Positions 13,328 to 24,073 of a stretch of DNA of 64,000 nt are shown piece after piece. Under the pieces are notes generated by a model that saw only the letters and a program-made list of their open reading frames with translations, had not been told where the DNA came from and did not search any database. The position numbers and the translations under genes are program-made. How positions within the stretch are numbered: position 1 is the first letter of the stretch; each line of letters starts with the position of its first letter. Source of the stretch: Citrus sinensis. Lineage: Eukaryota; Streptophyta; Magnoliopsida; Sapindales; Rutaceae. The stretch lies in NCBI RefSeq assembly GCF_022201045.2, contig NC_068557.1, positions 29,985,501 through 30,049,500 on the forward strand, given 5' to 3'.

Positions 13328-13347
13328 AAATAGTTTCCTTCTTGACA
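13328..13347. repeat. left copy of a 20-bp direct repeat flanking the LINE
   Basis: AAATAGTTTCCTTCTTGACA. It matches 17889-17908 at 19 of 20 bases in the same orientation. It is probably the target-site duplication of the LINE insertion, but it lies 79 bases beyond the poly(A) tract. Confidence 0.6.
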
Positions 13348-13426
13348 GCTCACGCGCTTAATAATTTTGTGCGTAAGAGTTCGAGTTTTAGTAATTATTG
13401 AGACTCAATGTCCTTTCTGATAGGAA
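13348..13426. other. segment between direct repeat and LINE poly(A), possible SINE-like piece
   Basis: These 79 bases separate the direct repeat from the LINE poly(A). They contain a box-B-like GAGTTCGAGTTTT near 13377-13389 on the plus strand. Either a SINE-derived fragment or 3'-transduced flank of the source LINE would explain its place; the sequence alone does not decide. Confidence 0.25.
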
Positions 13427-13468
13427 TTTTTTTTTTTTTTTTTTTTGATGGGAAAGTAAAGCTTTCGA

Positions 13469-16400
13469 TTAAAGAAACTTTGAAAGAGTCAACAAGATTC
13501 TTGCTGGAAAATCATCCAACCATAGAACTGGGTGCTCATATTCTAAAGCAACTTTTGCTGTAGAATGGGCAATGGAATTACATAGTCTTGGAATGAACTG
13601 AATTGAGGATTGACTCTGGTTCTTCAGGCTTGATTGTATTTCTTTGATTGTCCAGCTTATTTCGGCCAAGCTTCTCTTCCTATTCTTTGATAGATCCACC
13701 ACTTCCAGCGAGTCAGATTCAATAATGAAAGGCACACACTTTGCCTGATGAGCAGCTTGAATGCCAAATAGAACAGCTTCAGCCTCCATACAGGCTACGT
13801 TTCCTCTAAAACAAATTCTCTGGACTGCTACGCTTACAATTTTGCCACTTGAATCTCTGATCACAACTCCCAAACCAGCTTGCAAATCTGACATTTTAAC
13901 AGTAGCATCAACATTTACCTTGAACCAATTCTTTGGGGGAGGTTTCCAGTTCTTATTCTCTGATTGCCTCTGTGTGAGCATGGCTGGGTTTTTTGGCTGC
14001 TTGATCCTCCTATAAGATTCCACAATGGCTATTGCTCTTGCTGCTGTTATTTGCGGGCTAATTTGATTACCTTCCAAAACTGAAAGATTTCTCTCATGCC
14101 AAATTGCCCAGCAAACCGCAATAAAATGTGCCAAGTCCTCCTTCCCCCTGCTTAAGGCTAGTTCTTGGAGCGCACTTAACATGTCTTGGTGAGCCATCTG
14201 TTTCACATCATCATAAAATGTTGTCAGCTTCCAAGTTTTGCGCGCAGCTTTGCAGTCCAACAGTGCATGACAGGGGTCTTCACTTTTGCAAAAACATCGT
14301 TGACATATGGGGGATGGCACCACTTTTTTCTTCCATAGGTTGTTGGCTGTTGGAAGCAAATTTTTGGCAGCCCTCCACATAAAGATCTTAACCTTTTCTG
14401 GAATTTCGGTTGACCAAATGACTTTCCACTGAGATTTAGAAGCATCAGAGCAACCTGGATTTTCTGGAAACTTAAGTTGGACTGCCAATTGATAGCCACT
14501 TTTAACCGTATAGGTTCCGTGCTTATCAAATCTCCAAATCAGAATATCTTCTTGAGGGGTTTTCGGGAGAGGGAGCTTTACAATCCTTTCTGAGATCTCC
14601 TTGGGATAGAGCTGGGCAATCTTATCTTCTTTCCACTGGTTTATGTCATTAATGAGATCAGCCACCACAACATCTTTGAGTGAGTTTGAGGGGGGTATTG
14701 AAGTACAACTGCCTACATTCCTCAACCAAATTTTGCTGCAGGCTGAGATTTTGGTTCCCTGGCCTATTCTTCATCTCAATCCCTCTTTAAGCAGCTCCCT
14801 GCCCCATATAATGCTCCTCCACACAAATGAAGGTTTTGAGCCGAGCTTAGCCTCCATGAAACCACAGTGGCTGAAGTATTTAGCTTTTAGGATTTTGGCC
14901 ATTAAAGAATCTGGATTGTGCAGTAACCTCCAGCCCTGTTTTGCTAGAAGAGCATGATTAAAACTCGAAAAATCCCTGAAGCCCAATCCCCCTCTGATCT
15001 TTGCGTGGCACATCCTTTCCCACCTAGCCCAGTGTATGCCCTTGTGTTTATTAGAGGAGCCCCACCAGAACTTAGCTATAGCTTTTTCAATGTCATTACA
15101 GAGACCTTGGGGAATTCTGAACACACTCATTGCGTAAGCTGGCACGGCTTGTGCCACTGCTTTGATGAGGACTTCCTTGCCCCCGCTGGAGAAGCATTTG
15201 TGCTGCCAACTGGACAGCTTGCCTACCACTCTTAATTTTATGTCGTTGAAGAAGCTAACTTTTTTCCTCCCCACCATAGAAGGTAAACCCAGATATCTCT
15301 CATGTTTTGACACAACATTCAGCCCAAAGATGCTTTTAATCTCCTCCCTTTGATTCTGACTTGTGCTTGAGCTGAAAAGCATGGAAGATTTATCGTAGTT
15401 AAACTCCTGACCCGAGGCTGCTGCATAGCAATCGAAGATCTTCTTCAAGTTTTTACAATCAGTGGTTGAGGCCCTTGAGAATACCAAACTGTCGTCAGCG
15501 AACAGGAGATGGGAAACTGAGATGTCTCTGCTGAATTTCAACCCATGGATGAGGCTCTGGTTTTCTGCTTGCTTCAACATGTTAGAAAAAACTTCTGCGC
15601 ACATAATGAAAAGGTAAGGCGAAAGGGGGCATCCTTGTCTCAATCCTCTTTGGGGAAGGATGAGACCTGTCGCCGCTCCGTTTATTAGCACAGAGAACCT
15701 TACTGTAGAGATACATGACATGATCAAACTCACCCATTTTTCTGAGAAACCTAGTTTGTGCATTGTGCATTTGACAAAATCCCACTCCACCCTGTCATAA
15801 GCTTTACTTATGTCTAATTTCAGAGCTACAAGCCCTTTCTTTTTACACTTACTTTGTCTAATCTTGTTCAAACACTCATATCCTATGATAACATTATCGG
15901 TAATGAGCCTATTGGGGACAAAAGCACTCTGGGTGGGTGATATGATGTCATTTAACACCTGTTTAAGTCTATTAGCCAATGTTTTTGCAATAAGTTTATA
16001 GATGACATTGCATAAGCTAATGGGCCTAAATTCAGACACTTTCTTAGGCTTATTCACCTTTGGGATTAGAGCAATGTAAGTATGATTAAGAGGGGCTAGG
16101 TTACCTCCCTCATTCAGGATGTGCAGACATGTTCTGATTACTCCTTCTTTTACTGAGCTCCAATGTTTTTGGAAGAAGGCTGCTGGGAAACCATCCGGAC
16201 CGGGGGCTTTCGTCGGACCCATTTGAGCTAGAGCCTCCACTAATTCCTCCTCTGTGAAAGGTTGGTCCATAGAGTTTGTCATCTCCACTGTGACCTTTGA
16301 GTTCAGCCCGGACACTGCTGCCTCAATTTGGTTAGATGAAGGGTTTGATGATGTGAACATGTTTGTGAAGTGAACGCCAATCATCTGTTCAATCTTTTCA

Positions 16401-17587
16401 GCATCTTCTATCCACTTTCCTGTTTCATCTTCTAGGCCACTGATTCTGTTTTTTCGCTTTCTTGCCGAAGCTTTTGAATGAAAAAACTTCGTATTTTTAT
16501 CCCCCTCTTTCAACCACTCTGCCCTCGATCTTTGCCTCCAGAAAATTTCCTCATCTAAAAGGATGTTATCAATCTGGTTTTCCAAGTTTTGCACCTCATC
16601 TCCCCCGCTAGATTGCCCGAGCCCCTTCTTTATCTCTTCTAGCTTATTCGTCAGTTGCTTCAGCTTCCTCCTCCTTCCTTCAAATTCATTTTTACTCCAT
16701 ATCTTCAGCTCTGCCAAGGACTCTTTTAATTTCTTTTTTAGCATTTCAGCTGGATTGCCTTCCTCCCAACGGCACGATTTCGACCACTCATGCATAATAA
16801 TTTCTTTGCACTTCTCATATGAGCTCCACATATCTTCGTAGTGGACTCTAGGAAAAGACCTTTTTGTGTATCTTCTTTCTTCACCCTTCTCTATTACCTC
16901 TATCAGAATTGGGTTGTGGTCCGAGCTCCAGGAGATCAAATTTTTTGCTGCCTTATCCTGAAAACAGCTTCCCCAACTACTATTACAAAGGAATCTATCG
17001 AGCCTCTCCTCGATAAAGTTAGATCCGAATCTCCGGTTAGACCATGTATAAGGATACCCTGTGCTTCCCAAATCCCTTAAGTCACTATCCCTCATTGCCT
17101 CCCGAAAATCATTCACCGAGTTCACTCTCTTATCCCTCCCCCCTGATTTTTCGATTGGGTCCAACACCTCATTGAAGTCACCAAAACACAACCAAGGCAA
17201 GGAAGAAAGAGCAGCTAACCTTCTTAATAACTCCCACGTATGCTTTTTTTGTTCTGCTTCCGGGTGGCCGTACACTCCCGTACATCTCCAGTATCTGCCA
17301 TTCTCGCCGTAAATAACTGCATCCACATGGTGCTTGCTGTAGGACTTTATATCCACGGTTACCTCAGAGCTCCACAATAAGGCCAAACCACCTCCCAACC
17401 CTTCTCTACTAATAGCAAAGCAATTCTGAAAATTTAACTTATTCGCTTTCTCTTGCATTTGCTTCACCGTCATCTTTGTTTCGCTGAGAAAAAGGATTTT
17501 CGGCTTATGCTCTTGCAAGAGGTGCTGGGCTTCACGGAACGTTCGGTCTTTCCCCAGCCCCCGAACGTTCCAACTCAAGAGATTCAT
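13469..17587 (-). pseudogene. LINE ORF2: endonuclease, reverse transcriptase, zf-RVT, RNase H; one internal stop
   Basis: The frame is open from ATG 17587 to TAA 13469, 1373 codons including the stop, except for one TGA at 14773-14771. The context is GLR-stop-RIG, where relatives have Trp (GLRWRIG), so a single G-to-A change explains the break. The apurinic-like endonuclease shows LLSWNVRGLG, FLSETKM, WLCFGDFNEV and WSSDHNPI. The RT shows FRPISLCNVIYK, LKLDISKAYDRVEWDF, GLRQGCPLSPYLF and the catalytic LLFADDSLVF. The zf-RVT region has KVKIFMWRAAKNLLPTANNLW followed by Cys/His pairs. The RNase H has NVDATVK, ACMEAEAVL and IIESDSLEV. The break falls between RT and zf-RVT, so the first 938 codons could still be translated. 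No other frameshift or stop was seen, which implies a recent insertion. Confidence 0.92.
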
Positions 17588-17850
17588 AGTTGTCGGCGGG
17601 GCTGTTTCACAGCCACCGCCGCTAACTCGTTTACATGGTGAAGCTCCTCCCTGCCTTCTCCATTCTCACTTTCGAAGTTCAGTTTTGAAGCTGTGTTTTT
17701 TGCTTTCCGAAGTTGAGGTGAGAGATATGGTTTTGTAGAGCTAATAATTTTGCACCTCTTTGTCTTTGGGCTTTCCCATTCTACTATTAAGTTAGTTTTG
17801 TTTTTCGGACTCGATGAATGAGAGTCCTGATTGACTTTTAGTTGTAAAAT
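17584..17850 (-). pseudogene. truncated C-terminal tail of LINE ORF1
   Basis: About 85 codons are open in the frame that ends at a TGA (17586-17584). The translation is basic and Ser-rich (for example ESPKTKRCKIISSTKPYLSP). The stop overlaps the ORF2 start as ATGA. Upstream the frame dissolves into AT-rich DNA with stops. Assignment as ORF1 rests on position only; no zinc knuckle is left. Confidence 0.55.
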
Positions 17851-17888
17851 ATCAGTAAAAAATATATATAAATATTAAAAAAAATCAT

Positions 17889-17908
17889 AAATAGTTTCCT
17901 CCTTGACA
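17889..17908. repeat. right copy of the 20-bp direct repeat flanking the LINE
   Basis: AAATAGTTTCCTCCTTGACA, one mismatch (T to C) from the copy at 13328-13347. It lies at the 5' end of the LINE where a target duplication is expected. Confidence 0.6.
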
Positions 17909-19924
17909 TAAGAAGAAAGAAAAGCCCAGATTTATTGATGACGAAACAACTAGCATACTGAATTATTAGCTACATCCTGTATTTATATTATTTATTTTTG
18001 TGATGGTGAGATTTGAACTACTACTACTACTATTATTAATAATAATAATAATTATTATTATTAGTATTAGTATTTTATTAATAGTATTAGATTCTAGAGT
18101 ATTAATAATGATAAATGGAATAAATTTATCAATGCAAATAGTGATTAAACACAAAGTGATCCCCGAACCCGTCCTTGTCTTCGTCTTATTAGGGTAACTG
18201 GAATTGGATCGAGAATACACCAATACTTTCCAAACGAGGGGAGTCCAATCCCCAAATATTTAATTTTTTTAGTCTTTAAAATGTAAATAAAAATTAATAA
18301 TTTTCGAAACTAAACTAATAATAATAATAGTTGATAATAAAGGCAGTTTGTCGACAACATTAGACCTCTGTATAAATTTAAAAATTTCCACGCATGAAAA
18401 AAAAAAAAATGGGGGAAATCAACTTAAGCTCAGGAAGAAGAAGAAGAATAGCCGCATATGGCATAACATTGAAATCTCCAAAAGACTCTAAAGAAGAAGT
18501 GGAGAACAGCCACAGAACATTCATGAACAATCTCAAGAAGAGTCTGAAGGGAGGTAAAGGTACGTAGTTAAATATAATGTTCTGTGCAATCGGCAACGGG
18601 ATTCGGCTGGCCGTCCATGGAGGACTGTGATGTCGGCAGCAAACTCTTCTACGATAGGCGACAGGTATTGAGTAAAAAATTATAAATAAGGGTTACCTTA
18701 CAGATTATTATTTTTTAATTCTTAAATTATTATTTATTGCCATCTTTTTTTTTCCCTTAAATATAGTAGTTTATTATTTATTATTTTATTGTTTAAAATT
18801 TAAAATTATAGATAGCAACAAATATATTTATTTTTACATTTATAAAAAGACTTGAATCTCCAAATTTAAAGATAAGGTGAGAAAAATCACTCGCTCAAAG
18901 GCCACTTCTTTAGAAGTGTGAGAAGAGTGGTTCGAATTAATTTAAATTTTCTCTCTCAAAATTATTGACGTCCCCTGAATATTAAAGATGATTAAAATTT
19001 AAACAATGTTATATAAAATTTAATATAAACTTGTCTCAATAATTATATGATTATAAATATTATGAGTAATAATCTCGTTTAAAAAAAAAAAACAGATGGT
19101 GAGAAAGTGACTAACCAACTCAATTGAGGGGTGATCGGCAAGAGTTGAACTATTAATTGGTGAGTAGCTTTCATTTATTGTCATTAATAATTCTCTTAAT
19201 TATGAAGGCGACTCCAATGCGATCGTGATGTACTTGGATTTAAAATTGAATCCATTATCTCTGAATAGTAGTTTATTGCATATTGGCAAGGACTAATCCA
19301 AACACCAACTCACATAATTTTGTTTTTTTTTTTTTTCAGTTTACCCATAGCCGCTCATTTAATTTTGCTTCTTAGAGTGAAGGTATTAGGTACCTATTTA
19401 ATGAAGAGAATGACAAAACAGTACAGGTTGTTTGAACAGCCTTTTCATGCCCATCCTTCATATAACATTCGCTTTTAATTTCTGATGTTTTTTTTTGTTT
19501 CATTTTTATTCTTGTTTTCCCAACTTGTTTTATAATATGTCCACTATTAGATAGTGTAGGATGTCAATTGCCAACAATAAAAATCTTAAAAGTGTAACCA
19601 AAAAAAAAAATTAATAATAATAATAAAGGGGGGAAAAAAAATTCATGCAAGCTTTCGTCTTTCGACATATAGTGAGGGTGTCGTACAAAGAAAAAAACAC
19701 TGTGGCGAATGACATACACCCCTCAAGAAATGGGTTTAATTGAAGGCCTAGAAGTATAGCTATTATTTTGTGGGCTCTATCTATAAGCCCATACTTTTAT
19801 TCTGCATGAAATATCAAATTATATATTATACACACACATACATACGTACTCATGTGGCAAGCACTCAAGCTGTGATTAAAATTATGACATTAATATTATA
19901 ATTAAACATAAATTATGTAATTAA
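17909..19924. other. intergenic region with weak exon-like remnant
   Basis: AT-rich, with ACT/ATT triplet runs at 18019-18080. A short frame from ATG 18409 runs 52 codons to a TAG and includes a good donor (AAAG/GTACGT) just before the stop; see the separate entry. Otherwise there is only low-complexity sequence and A/T runs. Confidence 0.4.
18409..18567 (+). pseudogene. short exon-like frame, unknown
   Basis: The frame begins ATGGGGGAAATC and encodes a basic 52-aa peptide (MGEINLSS, then four Arg, ... NNLKKSLKGGKG). A donor-like AAAG/GTACGT lies at its end and a second exon-like, GC-richer patch follows at about 18590-18665. I do not recognise it. It could be a decayed gene start or chance. 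Confidence 0.2.
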
Positions 19925-21150
19925 AAAATCAAGACTTGTAAATTTAATACAAAAATTATAGATCAAAATTGACAGTAAAATAAAACATAAATCTTCAAAA
20001 TTAAATATAATACTTGTAAATAAGAAGTAAAATGTGTAAATTAATATACTACGAGTGAACAGATAAAGGGCTTACAAACATAACATGAAACTAGTAAATC
20101 AATATTAAAATGCAAGATAAAAAATAATTCTTAGAAATGGAACACATAACTTGTAAATATAATGTAAAACTGTTAGAAAATAATCCCTTAGTGACAATCG
20201 TCAATTAGAATCTAGCAATATTCATGTTGTATCATCAAGAATCAATAATTAAATATGTGGAAGCATACATAAATCTATAATACTTAATTATTTTCTGGAG
20301 TCATATGATTTGGCTTTCAAATCAATATATTATCCCAGAGAATCCTTTAAAATTCTCTCTGCACTCTCTATGATAATGAGATGTCAGAAAAGAATATAAT
20401 GTTACGCGTGATTTGGGGACCATAACGACTTATATAAATAACTTTCTTGATATCATTAGATATTTCTATTTCAGTGAATCATAAAAATATAAATTACCCT
20501 TGAGTTTGTAAGTATTAAATGCTCACACCCTACTAGATAAGTTAAAGCCCAAATTATAGAAAGCTTTTACAAATAACTTTTAATTGGGTTTAACCTTATA
20601 AGACAATTTGTAACTGAGAATTAAAGATCCAACAAAAACAAGTAAATTATTATAAAAACTAATAAATTGATGTATTGTTAGTAAACAAAACGAAAACTTT
20701 CAAATATAACGTAAATCTAATTCACTAATTTTTAGGGTAAAATAACACATAAATTTTAGAAATGAGACATAGGACTTGTAAATGAAAAATAAAACAAGTA
20801 AATTAACAAAACCGGTAAAATGATGTATTAGTATTGAACAAAATAAAAACTTGCAAATATAACTTAAAACTAGTAAATCAACATTAAGTATAAAATAAAA
20901 CATAAATTTTAAAAATAAAATACAATACTTGTATATGGAAGATAAAACGAGTAAATTAATATAAGAATGGTAAATTGGTGCTTACTAGTTTAAAAAAAAT
21001 GTAACATATAACTTATAAATCAATATTAAATGTAAAAAATATATAAATTTTGTAGATCACACCTAAAACTTATGAATAGAAGGTGAATAAGTAAATTAAT
21101 ATAAAGAGTTATTAGAAAAAAAAAATACAAATGTAAACTTAAAACTAATT
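19925..21150. repeat. diverged AT-rich tandem array, unit about 140-156 bp
   Basis: The landmark CTTGTAAAT or a close variant recurs at 20013, 20150, 20774, 20930 and about 21069. Once the 464-bp LTR and its 5-bp duplication are removed, the spacing is 137-156 bp. Other shared blocks are ACTAGTAAATCAA, AAAATAAAACATAAATTTT and AAGTAAATTAA. The units are clearly diverged, so the array is old. Confidence 0.75.
20171..20634. mobile_element. solo LTR with 5-bp target duplication
   Basis: 464 bp that begin TGTTAGAAAATAATCCC and end GATCCAACA, the TG...CA termini of a Copia-like LTR. It is flanked on both sides by AAAAC (20166-20170 and 20635-20639). Removing it restores a normal tandem-repeat unit (CTTGTAAAT ... 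ACAAGTAAATTA), which matches the intact unit at 20774. No internal retrotransposon sequence or second LTR lies nearby, so it arose by recombination between two LTRs. Superfamily assignment is inferred from termini only. Confidence 0.88.
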
Positions 21151-23689
21151 ATATTATTGATTACCTTATAGATTTGCTAATTTTATATTTAAATTGAATA
21201 ATCATAGTGTGGGTTTATGTAATACTCGTGATATTTTATTAAAGATATAAAACTTATTCTCAAAAATTGGATTTTGAAAAACTATTCTTTTAAATATTTT
21301 TCAAAGTTGTTATAAGATGAGACAATTTTGTATTCCTCTACACCTCTTCAACAACAGCCCTATATGATCTCTAAGTATAAATAAGAAATAAAATTTAAAA
21401 CTATAAAAAATATGCATAAGACTCAAAATTAGATATAATTTTATTCATATATTATATATGTATCTAGTAATATAAGATTATTATTTTTTTGGTTTGATCC
21501 ATATCAAGATAAATAATTATGCTTAATTAACCGTGCAGTAAACAAATACTATTATAGAAAATGAAAAAAAAAATTTACAAATGTGCTCAAATAGATATAA
21601 AATTTATAGTTAAAGCAATTCAATAAAATTTATCCACTTGCTTTCAATGTTATTTTTATTTTTTTTCAATTGATGAGTGTTTCTCTTTGTTTAATTAAAG
21701 TAAACAAATAAACTATTTTTTCATTCAAATTTTATAGAGACCATGTTACATCAATTTTATTGATTAATAATCTAATATTTACTTATTAATTTAACTTTTC
21801 ATTTACTAATCTTATATATAATTTATAAAATTTATACTTTATTTTGACATTGATGCTGTAAGTCTGTAATTGTAATCAAAATTTTCGTTCTGGAGTCTGG
21901 ATAGTGGGTACACTCTCTCGTTTGCTTGTGTGTAGAAGCAAAATTTGTACAAAGACTTTTCTTTACACAACCGGTTAGACTTTTGGCTTTTCCTGAGTGC
22001 GTGAAGCGGGCGGAGACCCGAGCTGGGATTATAATTAATATGCAGCGCGGCCCATTTGTTTTGCGTCCCCATTTGTCAACCCTTTTTATTTAATATGTGA
22101 AATAACAAATTCAAAATTCACCCCGTCGCTGCCTGCGCGATCTTCTTCAAAAAATAATACGACTTTCAAAATAGCATTAACTTTCGGCTGATCAAAATCT
22201 GCATTCGCACTTAGCTTTAATTTTCGCCATGCAGCCTATCAAAAACCCAAGATAAAAAAAACAAAAAAGAAAGAAATCTTCATGCAGGAAGGGTCGTTGT
22301 TGATGATATAAGATCTGACATTAACTCGTTAATCTTGGACTTTTTTTTTTTTTTTTTTTTTCCAGCAGAAGTAAAAAAAAAAAATGATTCTATGGACTGA
22401 TCAGCAATCAATTATTCTTGAACACCCCAAAAATGTATTTTCAGTTTGAATAATTGAATTTACTCAAAGGTGTTGATGAGTTCTAAATATATACTTAGAG
22501 ATCCAGCTACCAGCCTACCACCATTTTTATCGTTTCTATTAGCATGCAAATATATTTCTCTGTACAAGTTATTACGAAATGAAATCAAAGATCTGATGAT
22601 TTTAACACCGATCAAAATGCTAGCTAGAGACATGGAAAATATGGCTGCGATAGTAATTACTCAGACTTGCATAATTAATTATAATTATTAAGCCTCAAAC
22701 ACGATTCATTACAAGACAAGACCTCTCGCCTGAAAAATTCTATTTATTTAAAGGTTCAACTAGTCAATCACAAGAAGCCAACCACCAGGAGCTTTCAACT
22801 TTTCAACTTCTGAACTTAAAAATAGAAAACAAACTGTTAAGAGAACAATTTTAAGTAATCCACTACGTATCTCTTGAAGCAGACTGTATTCATACTTTTT
22901 TATTATCATCTTGATCACCTTTTGACAATCATAAACCCCATTTATTGGCATATTACCTTACCAATTTCCAGCCACTTATCTTGCGTGTCCCACTACTCTG
23001 CTTTGCAAAATTTCTTTTTTGTTTTTCAACTGAGAATTTTTGACATGTTTTATTACTGTGCGGTACGCTCAATAGTACTTGGGTTTAAATATCTAACAGA
23101 TTTTTTTGTTTTTTATTTTTATTTTTTTTTAAAAAAATCTTACAGCCTTATTTTCAATGTTTCAACTTATCTAACCATCTAATAAAGATTTTTCTCGAGT
23201 GGCCGACACGCAGCCGATTGCATCATCTCTGACCCTCTGCTGTACGTAAAGATCAACCTCATCACACTTACGTTTTAAGGTTCACCTTCTTCTAAAACCA
23301 CCAAAATATCCTTATAAATGAACCAAAAAAAAAAAAGAGAAAAAACAAAAGAAAATTAGAAACTAAAAATTAAAAATATTGGTCATAATTTAAACCCATC
23401 TTTAGTTTTAGGTTTAGCAGCTTGCGTGCGTAGGAAATTTCAAGTACAGCTCCATAACAGGCACTTTATAATTTTAATTAGTAATAATCAAAGTCGGTGG
23501 GTTAATCAATAATCAATAAATAATTTAAGAATTGAAAAGGGGGGCGTTCCCGGTGCAGCGCCCAGCAAAATAAAGGGGGGGAAAAAAAAGAATAAGATAA
23601 TGCTGTTGAAGATAATGCAAACAGATTTTCCAGTTGTTTTTTTCCTCTACAGACAACAAAGTAATTTTATTGAGTTTCCAGGAAGATGA
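21151..23689. other. intergenic region, no gene seen
   Basis: AT-rich with homopolymer runs (T run at 22340-22361). A slightly GC-richer patch at 21960-22150 carries no supported frame. Nothing recognisable. Confidence 0.5.
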
Positions 23690-24023
23690 TTGACTGGTGC
23701 ACTTGTGGTCACACTCATGAATGCAGCCAACCACTTTGCCTTTAATATGAATCCGTCAGCACACCCCCCACACCTAAAAATTCATCATAAACATTTAACA
23801 AATACAATCTTTAATTTATCTAAGGGCTAAAATATAAAGGTAAAACCGCCCCAATCCATTAATCCACATAAATAATAATAATAATAATAATGTTGACCAA
23901 TGAAGTTTCAATTCAAAGAAACTCTGGTCACCTTGCTAACTAAGACCTTTCTCTCGGACCTTCCTTGTCCTCCCTCATTCATCCATTCATTTTAGTTTCA
24001 CTTGTTCCCCCCCCCCCCCCCCC
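23690..24023 (+). promoter_or_regulatory. LecRK upstream region: W-boxes and C17 tract
   Basis: Two W-box sequences, TTGACT (23690-23695) and TTGACC (23893-23898), lie 380 and 180 bases before the LecRK start, as is common for defence-related receptor kinases bound by WRKY factors. An (ATA)n run is at about 23872-23890. A run of 17 C (24007-24023) falls in the probable 5' UTR, 50 bases before the ATG. Function is inferred. Confidence 0.35.
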
Positions 24024-24073
24024 AACCTAAAATTGCACATGACACAGAGGCTTTAGCTTCATTTTCATTTGCA

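Larger units (their letters stand above)
13427..17888 (-). mobile_element. 5'-truncated L1-type LINE with RNase H
   Basis: Read on the minus strand, the element has the tail of ORF1, a full-length ORF2 frame (13469-17587), a 22-bp 3' UTR and a 20-base poly(A) (T run at 13427-13446). It is 5'-truncated inside ORF1, as usual after target-primed reverse transcription. The true 5' junction lies between about 17840 and 17888, where sequence turns AT-rich and a 20-bp direct repeat begins. Domain content (endonuclease, RT, zf-RVT, plant RNase H) places it with the plant L1 lineage carrying RNase H. Confidence 0.9.

Noticed and set aside
14725..14725. separate 418-aa gene starting at 14725
   Set aside because: The start is a TTG and the frame is the same as the 938-codon LINE ORF2; it is the downstream part of one interrupted ORF.
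24002..24073. N-terminal extension of the LecRK frame (24 codons through the poly-C run)
   Set aside because: It begins at TTG, not ATG. The signal peptide starts at ATG 24074, which fits the family.
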